A stretch of DNA of 64,000 nt from Armigeres subalbatus (lineage: Eukaryota > Arthropoda > Insecta > Diptera > Culicidae), in the NCBI RefSeq assembly GCF_024139115.2, contig NC_085140.1, forward strand, positions 332,069,953 to 332,133,952, written 5' to 3'. Made by a program: the position numbers and the translations under genes. The notes beneath the pieces are model-generated. The model made no database searches and was not told the DNA's origin. It was given only the letters and a program-made list of their open reading frames with translations. Positions 57,640 through 64,000 of the stretch are shown one piece after another. Numbering within the stretch: the first letter of the stretch is position 1; each line of letters starts with the position of its first letter.

Positions 57640-57870
57640 ACTGGAAAAATTTCTTTAAGAAATTCCTGAAACAATTTCTTAAAAAAGTTCGAAAGAATTC
57701 CTAAACCAACTTTCTCGGGAATTCCTAAAGCAATTTCCGAAGGAATTCTCCCAAAGGAATTTCGGAAGGTTGTCGTGAAACAATTTTCGCAGGCAGATGT
57801 TTTTAAAGCATTTTCCGTAGGAATTCCATCCAAATATCCGAAAGAATTCTCAAAGGGATTTCGAAGACTC
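57640..57870. repeat. AATTCCTTCRGAAAT-type degenerate array
   Basis: Repeated GGAATTCC/AAGGAATTTC units like those at 46.9 kb, with no conserved end block. Confidence 0.55.
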
Positions 57871-57912
57871 ACTTTTTAGAGATTGTGCTAACGTAAGAAC
57901 TATATCACATAG

Positions 57913-58424
57913 GGGAAAAACGGCTTTGGCAGGTTTTGTTCTATTATTGTCAGGGGGGTTTTTGTCGACCAAATTTTACGAAATTTAGTCCCAATATTCT
58001 TTGATACCCTCCTTTGGGGCCCTCCTTAGCCGTGCGGTAAGACGCGCTGCTACAAAGCAAGACCATGCTGAGGGTGGCTGGGTTCGATTCCCGGTGCCGG
58101 TCTAGGCAATTTTCGGATTGGAAATTGTCTCGATTTCCCTGGGCATAAAAGTATTATCGTGCTAGCCTCATGATATACGAATGCAAAAATGGTAACCTGG
58201 CTTAGAAACCTCGCAGTTAACAACTGTGGAAGTGCTTAATGAACTCTAAGCTGCGAGGCGGCTCTGTCCCAGTGTGGGGATGTAATGTCAAGAAGAAGAA
58301 GAAGAAGAAATTCTTTGATACGCAAAGAATGTTAAGGCCAAATATGAGCATAATCAGTCATAAAAAAACCCCTGCCAATAATAGAACAAAACCTGCAAAA
58401 GCCGTCATTACCCCCCCCCCCCCC
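57913..58424. mobile_element. TA-flanked MITE containing a Feilai SINE
   Basis: GGGGAAAAACGGCTTTGGCA at the left is mirrored by GCAAAAGCCGTCATTACCCC at the right. Inner arms GGTTTTGTTCTATTATTG and CAATAATAGAACAAAACC pair exactly. TA lies on both sides. The right end has expanded into a run of about 15 C. The SINE occupies 58008-58309. Confidence 0.85.
58008..58309 (+). mobile_element. Feilai-type SINE
   Basis: A full copy with tRNA-like head, body and an (AAG)n tail. Target duplication ATTCTTTGATAC lies at 57996-58007 and 58310-58321. Eight extra bases (CCTCCTTT) precede the usual GGGGCCCTCC start. Confidence 0.92.
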
Positions 58425-58425
58425 C

Positions 58426-58526
58426 TACATAAAACGCGACGCGAGACTGGACACAACACTTATGGTTCTTACAAACGATGTAAGAACCATAAGTGTTGTG
58501 TCCAGTCTCGCGTCGCGTTTTATGTA
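58426..58526. repeat. Perfect 101-bp palindrome (47-bp arms, 7-base loop)
   Basis: The left arm begins TACATAAAACGCGACGCGAG and the right arm ends CTCGCGTCGCGTTTTATGTA. The loop is around AAACGAT. No mismatch was seen in the arms. It abuts the C-run of the MITE at 57913-58424. Confidence 0.9.
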
Positions 58527-58529
58527 TTG

Positions 58530-59290
58530 ATTTCGAAGAGAATTAAAAAAAAAATCCGTAGGAATTCTTGAAAGAATTCGTTAAGGAAGTTCCAAAATTT
58601 CTCTAAGGTTTTTCTAAAGGATTTTTTCAGGGATTCATTAGGGGAATAATGAAGCTTAGAATTCCTCCTTTGATTTTACGAAATATCATCCATTTCCAAA
58701 AGAATTTCTGCAACTATCTTCGAAGTAATTTTCTGAGAATTTTCGAAAAGAATCTCTGGAAGCAACTCAAGAATGGCGGAATTTCATTCAGAAGTTCTTT
58801 CGGATATTCCTTCAGGGATTCATCCAGAAATTCCTGAAGGAAATTACGGGAGCCGAGAGAATAGAATTTCCGATGGAATACCTGGAAGAATTTTGGAAAG
58901 TATTGCTAATGGGAGGTGTTTTTGAAATAGGTAGGGGAACTGTACCGGTTTTGGCCATGTTCCCAATTTGTCCAATTTTGTGAGGGTTTTATTAGTTCCA
59001 ACAAAAGATATATCTCTCACACTTCTACAATGCTTTTAACTGACCGCTTATTTAAAAAAAATGTATTTTTCAGGGTTGGCCAAATTAGGCACTAAGGTGC
59101 ACTTCCCCTATTAAAAAAGTTTTGAAAGAATTTCCGAAAGAATTCCCTAAGGAATTTCTGAAGGTATTTTTAGATTCATTTGCAGAAAATTTTCGAAATG
59201 AGGCGTTTTGTTATGAATCATTAGAAGATTTTCCGATATTTTACTTAGAGAAATTTGTGATGGAATTCTAATCTTCTTCTTCTTCTTCTA
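58530..59290. repeat. AATTCCTTCRGAAAT-type arrays around a small MITE
   Basis: Degenerate GGAATTC-rich units occupy about 58540-58890 and 59110-59270. The MITE at 58934-59108 lies between. No gene is visible. Confidence 0.55.
58934..59108. mobile_element. TA-flanked MITE, 175 bp
   Basis: GGGGAACTGTACC at the left and GGTGCACTTCCCC at the right form imperfect inverted ends with TA on both sides (58932-58933, 59109-59110). Inner motifs TTTTGGCCATG and GGTTGGCCAAA are also inverted. Confidence 0.65.
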
Positions 59291-60067
59291 TCTATATATA
59301 TAAAAATGAAATGGTCTGTGTTCGTATCCGCATAACTCGAAAACGGCTGGATGGATTTTCTTCATTTCTTCAGCAGATATGTTCGTTACCGTTTCCGACG
59401 GGTTTATATGACATTTCCTCATGCGAAAATTACACTTAGGGTTGTGCAAATCGTAAAAAACTAAAATTAGGATTCGTATGGAAATTTCGCATGGGCATTT
59501 TCGCCTACTACGCAGGACAACGTCTGCCGGGTCGACTAGTCATCTTATATATAAAAATGAAATGGTCTGTGTTCGTATCCGCATAACTCGAAAACGGCTG
59601 GATGGATTTTTTTCATTTCTTCAGCAGAAACATTCATTATAGTTTCCGACGGGTTTATATGATATTTCCTCATGCGAAAATCACGAGTTAGGTTGAGTAA
59701 ATCGTGAAAAACTAAAATGAAGATTCGTATGGAAACTTTGCATGGGCAGTTTGGAAAGCGCATTTTCGCCTACTATGCAGGACAACGTCTGCCGGGTCGA
59801 CTAGTCTATATAATAAAAATGAAATGGTCTGTGTTCGTATCCGCATAACTCGAAAACAGCTGGATGGATTTTCATCATTCTTTCAGCAAATATGTTGGTT
59901 ATCGTTTCCGACGGGTTCATATGATATTTCCTCATGCGAAAATCACGGGAAAAGTTGAGAAAATAGTGAAAAACTAAAATTATGATTTGTATGGACATTT
60001 TGCAAGGGCAGTTCACAACGCTTTTTATCGCCTACTATGCAGGACAACGTCTGCCGGGTCGACTAGT
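59291..60067 (+). mobile_element. Tandem array of three Helitron-like non-autonomous units
   Basis: Units at 59291-59540, 59543-59805 and 59805-60067 each start TCTATATATATAAAAATG or a close variant and end GTCTGCCGGGTCGACTAGT. Units 1 and 2 are separated by two bases. The terminal T of unit 2's CTAGT doubles as the first base of unit 3. The solo copy at 3250-3512 is the same family. Confidence 0.75.
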
Positions 60068-60079
60068 GACTAATAGAAT

Positions 60080-61140
60080 TTATTCCAGGAGGTATTTTTC
60101 ACGAAAAAAAAAATATTCTGAGGAATTTTTTTTAACCAACTTTTGGATAAATTCATAAATTCTTTCATAAATTCACCTGGATGAGTACTCAAGGAAATTT
60201 TTATAGAAATTTCCGAAGCAACTCCTGAAGAAAATTCCCAAGGAACTTTTAAGAACATCCGAAGAAGTATGATTATGGATCGACTGCAATCCCGATTCTT
60301 TTGCATTTCATGACATAAAGTCTTAATTCCATATTCAAAACAGGTTTTTTTTACTACTGTCCGGATTTATGGAATAATTCCCGGAGTAGTTCTCCAAATG
60401 GTTCTGAAGAAAATTTTGTAGGAGTTTCTGGAGTAATTTCCTAAGGAATTCCTGTAAAAATCCAAAAACGTATATGAAATTAGGTACTTGTTTGGAAATT
60501 CCATTCGAAATTCTTTCGTGTATTCCTTTACTAATTCTTTAGAAAGTTTCTTCGATGATTCCATCAGAAATTCATTTAGAAACTCTTTTTGAAAATCTAT
60601 TCAGGATGTACTTCGGAAAATTCTTCAAGAATACATTGGAAAATTCCTCTTGAAATACATTTGGGAATCCCTCCAGAAATTTATTCAAAAATTTCTACAA
60701 AAAGTACTCCAGAAATTCTTTAGAAAACTTCTCAAGGAATAATTTGAGAAACTCCTCCAGTAGTTCCTTTGAACATTCCTCCAGGGATTGTTTTGGAAAA
60801 CCGGTCGGAAGGCTTTAGTAAGATCAGAATTTTTTCTTTTTTTTTTTTGAAAGTCCTTTAGAAATGCATTTGGAAATTTGTTTGGAATTCATACGGTAAC
60901 CCTTTGGAAATCCCTTTCAGAATACCTACAGAAATTGCTTTAGGAAAACCTTCTGAAATTACTTTAGGAGATGTACTTTTAAGATTTTCTTTATGAATTC
61001 CTTTAATTTTTTTAAGAATTATTTCAGCAATTATTTCAGTAACTCCTCAAGAAATACATTCCGACACTCTAGGAAGACATTCTTGTCGAAATTTTTGTTG
61101 GAATTTTTTTCTGAACTTTAGCAAGTTTTTTTTTAATCAT
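60080..61140. repeat. AATTCCTTCRGAAAT-type degenerate array
   Basis: About 1 kb of 20-24 bp diverged units such as TTTAGAAAATTCCTTCAGAA. Phenylalanine/serine-rich open frames are repeat artefacts. Confidence 0.6.
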
Positions 61141-61159
61141 TTTGGAAAGGAAATATTTG

Positions 61160-62799
61160 ATCAACTTAACTCCGCCTCTGATTATAAAAATTGGCGGAAA
61201 ACAGTTTTTTTCTCAGAACAGTTTTGGCATGTGAAATTAAATTTCGCCCCATCGTGCCCCGCTTAATTCCGCCAGTGAAATGCACTAAACGTGCCCGCAA
61301 ACACAAACGACGAACATGAAAAAAAAATGTTAGAATTGAAATTTCAAAGCGAGCGGAGAGTAATTTGGGTGATGATATAAATTGAACGACCATTCTTCTG
61401 CCAAGCTCCCATTTAGAAACGAAGGACTCAGCGTGGAAACAAGAGGCATTTGTAGGAGAAATGCGGATAGGTTTGTGCCGCCAATCGAACCGTCGAAAAG
61501 CAGCAGCCAATCGACCAAGAGACCTGTCAAACAGCCAATTCCGGCTCAAATATTAAAAACGGCCAAATTCTATTTAATGATATTTGTGGGAAAAAATGTA
61601 ATGGATGGTTGTAATGCCAACAAGAAGAAGAAGATGAAATATAATTGTTTGTATATTGGATGCTATTGTTAATGTTGCTATTGTTATCCCATTACTCACT
61701 TATTAGTGGTACCGCCGTCGGGGGTGACAATGGGTCAAATGAGGGTGAGAATGGGACACTGTTTCAACAATTTATAAATGTATACACGCTGCTAGAGGGT
61801 CCATTACCAGCACCCAAGGGGAGGGGGTCTATAATAGTAATGTTCTTGCGTGTTTATGGAAGAAACTGCAACCCAACTGCAAATGATTGAATAGTTTCAT
61901 CAAAGCTTGTCGATGAGATGAGATGTCTAGCTATGAAATTCTGTAAAATGTCCAGGAAATTGAAGCAGGAGATGCTTTCTTTAGTTTGGGATCTAACACA
62001 TTTTCCGAAGGTCCAATACAAACTTCTGACTTCTGAGTACATACGAGAAATCAACAAATCTACCTAACATGGTCCTTGTTCATGGTTTTTCGAAAGACAT
62101 TGACAGACTGAGACTCCATTATGAACAACCCTAGATTGACTGGTTTATGGCAAAATTATGCGAAAATTTCAAATTTCAATTATTTTGTAATAATTGTTTA
62201 CACAATTTAATAAACAAATTCGAAGATACTTTCAAACTGTATATCGCCTGTACAATACAGGTAGCACTGTATTTCAAACCCTCCCTATCCTGAAACTATT
62301 TCCAGCATCAGTCATCAGTCACAACGCACAGTGACTGCGTGTAATTTATCGATTATCACATGTTCCTAAATAGGTGCGATAATGGAACTTGAGTGAAAGA
62401 CTCCTTTTCTAGTAGCACTGTCCACTCATTATCAGCCGGAAGTATTGTAATTAATGGGAAAAATGGACAAATAACGTTTTTTTAAAAACATATTCTATTG
62501 CAAAATTCAAACAGTTCATTTAAATAGCGGAATGCTCCAACACATTGTAAAGGTTGGAAGATGTACATTTTTTCTAATTTTTTATGCTATCACATTTTCC
62601 GTAGTAAATTCAAGTCACATGTTCCTATTATTTAGCACGAACCCTTCTGGTAACCCATCCCGCCACTTTTACAGAACTTTTTTTTCCTATCAGGAAAAAG
62701 CGTTTACTCCATCTTTGGAAAGTTGCCTCTCCAAAATATTCTCTTTATCACACCTCTTTCACTGCTGCTGATTTATCATTGGCAATATTATCAACTTAC
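61160..62799. other. Chk1 intron 2, proximal part; no gene recognised
   Basis: It contains a GGGGGTGACAATGGGTC motif (about 61711) like the element end at 36996. Near 61610-61635 TGTAATGCCAACAAGAAGAAG may be a lone SINE tail. Otherwise it is AT-rich with no clear structure. Confidence 0.4.
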
Positions 62800-63023
62800 C
62801 TATCCGGTCGAACAGCTCCCCGCCGGACGCGTACTCCAGAAAAATGTACTCGATGTCGCCCTGGGTCCGTTTGCCGAAAAACTTCAGTATATTCGGATGC
62901 TGCAGGATCTTCTGGATGCAGACTTCCTTCTTGACCGAGCTTTCCGCGTCCGGATGCTTTTTCAGATCGACCATCTTCATCGCGACGGCCTCACCCGACT
63001 GGCGGTTGATGAGCAGTTTCACT
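62800..63023 (-). CDS. Chk1: Chk1 exon 2: kinase N-lobe
   Basis: The acceptor is GCGCACACAG and the donor GGATAG/GTAAGTTG; the exon is 224 bases. It encodes VKLLINRQSGEAVAMKMVDL, with the ATP-binding lysine in AVAMK. Next is SSVKKEVCIQKILQHPNILK, with the helix-C glutamate, and then EYIFLEYASGGELFDRI, the hinge. All invariant N-lobe residues are present. It joins exon 1 as GAYGE|VKLL. Confidence 0.95.
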
Positions 63024-63924
63024 CTGTGTGCGCGCGCGATACCGACCGAGGACAAATACACCCCCACGGACGAACACCGGGATCAAGGTGTTGTTGTCGG
63101 TTGTGGTGGTGATGGTTGGTGTGTGTGAGTGTTGAGATTAGATTTTTTTGTGTGTTCCGTGTTGTTTGATGGATTGCATTCGGTCGGTTGTGGGTGGATG
63201 TTGAAAAGGAAAAAGCACATGACATGTACGGCGAGAGAAAGAGCGTACGGCGCGCATAGTAGGGAGAGAGTGAACAATCGTGAGCGTCGGCGAATTATGT
63301 GAGCGTGTATAGCACATTCCGGTTGCGAAGAGAAAAAGGAGAAAAACAGGACAAAGACAGGATAACATAATGATTAGAGAGATTGCAATGTATTGGATAG
63401 GAGGGAGGAATGCTCAAAACATCAGTGATTAAATTAAAATTATATTTTGATAATAGTTTGAATTCATATTAGCAGATTTATGTTATTTGCGTCCGTCGTT
63501 CGAAAAATTCAACAATTTGATCATGTTATAATACATAGCCGGCTATTTAAGCTGAGTATCCGCTCTAAAAACAAATATTTTATAATAGCCTAATAGTTAG
63601 TAAGCTATTCTCAATATATTTTGAAGAACTCTAAATATCCATCTTTTTCTTGAAACCTTGAGCAAAACCTTAGGGTTTTGCGTAAACCCAAATTGTTGTA
63701 AACAATAACTATAAATTTGTTTCCAACTAAAAGGCTTGCAAGCAGAATATTATAATGCAGGAACATTGAAAAAAGAGCCACGGACAAGGAAGATATAGTT
63801 AAGAATGTATTGAGCATCCCTGGCCTGTACCATTTGAAAATGCAAAATGCACCAGCAGTAATTATATGCGACTAAATCCTCTCCATTCAGAGGCCACCGC
63901 ACGCAATCAAGTGATAATACTTAC
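63024..63924. other. Chk1 intron 1
   Basis: The only small 5' intron, about 900 bases. The part near exon 2 (63100-63380) is rich in GAGAG and TGTGTG tracts, which could bind GAGA-type factors, but this is only compositional. No gene or repeat is seen in the rest. Confidence 0.4.
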
Positions 63925-64000
63925 TCGCCATAGGCTCCCTCCCCGAGGGTTTGTGCCAATGTCCATCCTTCGACAAATTCTCGATTCGGTTGTGTCGATG
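63925..64000 (-). CDS. Chk1: Chk1 exon 1, partial (glycine loop)
   Basis: The minus strand reads EFVEGWTLAQTLGEGAYGE up to the donor GGCGA/GTAAGTAT. This is the start of the Chk1 kinase domain, and GEGAYGE is the ATP-binding glycine-rich loop. The upstream codons run off the window with no ATG in frame, so the start codon lies just beyond 64000. Confidence 0.93.

Noticed and set aside
58405..58425. Poly-C run considered as a sequencing error only
   Set aside because: The other MITE end is also G-rich (GGGG), so expansion of the terminal repeat is plausible; the exact length remains doubtful.

Overview
This is eukaryotic, insect-type DNA, almost certainly from an Aedes mosquito. Two spliced protein-coding genes can be read, both on the minus strand, in a sea of transposable elements. 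The Aedes call rests on repeated tRNA-derived SINEs of the Feilai type (tRNA-like head, conserved body, AAG-rich tail), an R1-clade retrotransposon lodged in an ACAY microsatellite, abundant TA-flanked MITEs and very large repeat-filled introns. Nothing points to bacterial or viral genome sequence. Species level (Ae. aegypti or Ae. albopictus) cannot be decided by eye.

Gene 1 is a CRELD-type gene (cysteine-rich protein with EGF-like domains) at about 9498-8420, minus strand. It has a 5' UTR splice acceptor, a signal peptide and three readable coding exons. Its last coding exon(s) were not found, so the intron running left from 8419 is either very long or leaves the window. That intron (about 1-8.4 kb) holds a foldback region with histone-type 3' stem-loops, a Helitron-like copy, a Feilai SINE, direct repeats and a satellite-like array.

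Gene 2 is the DNA-damage checkpoint kinase Chk1 (grapes in flies), minus strand, from beyond 64000 down to 21613. Six exons join in frame with good splice sites: 64000-63925 (partial, start codon outside), 63023-62800, 52063-51886, 51785-51643, 35473-35261 and 22253-21613. Together they give the kinase domain, the FSQP motif region and a KA1-like C-terminal domain. About 41 kb of the 42.4 kb span is intron.

Between the genes (10-21 kb) lies a full-length but broken Waldo/R1-type retrotransposon with two dated nested insertions, foldback elements and a Jockey-like remnant. Chk1 intron 5 (22.3-35.3 kb) carries RTE, Jockey, R1, Copia and CR1/L2-like remnants and a hAT-like element containing a 1.5 kb 23-bp minisatellite. 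Intron 4 (35.5-51.6 kb) holds a nearly complete RTE element, TA-flanked MITEs, a second hAT-like element and an SINE split by a MITE. Intron 2 (52.1-62.8 kb) holds an R1 element inserted head-on into another R1, a MITE with a SINE inside it, a perfect 101-bp palindrome and a three-unit tandem Helitron-like array.

I found no convincing new enzymatic or defence system. What stands out is the layered insertion history, which can be ordered from target-site duplications, and several structural oddities listed as findings.
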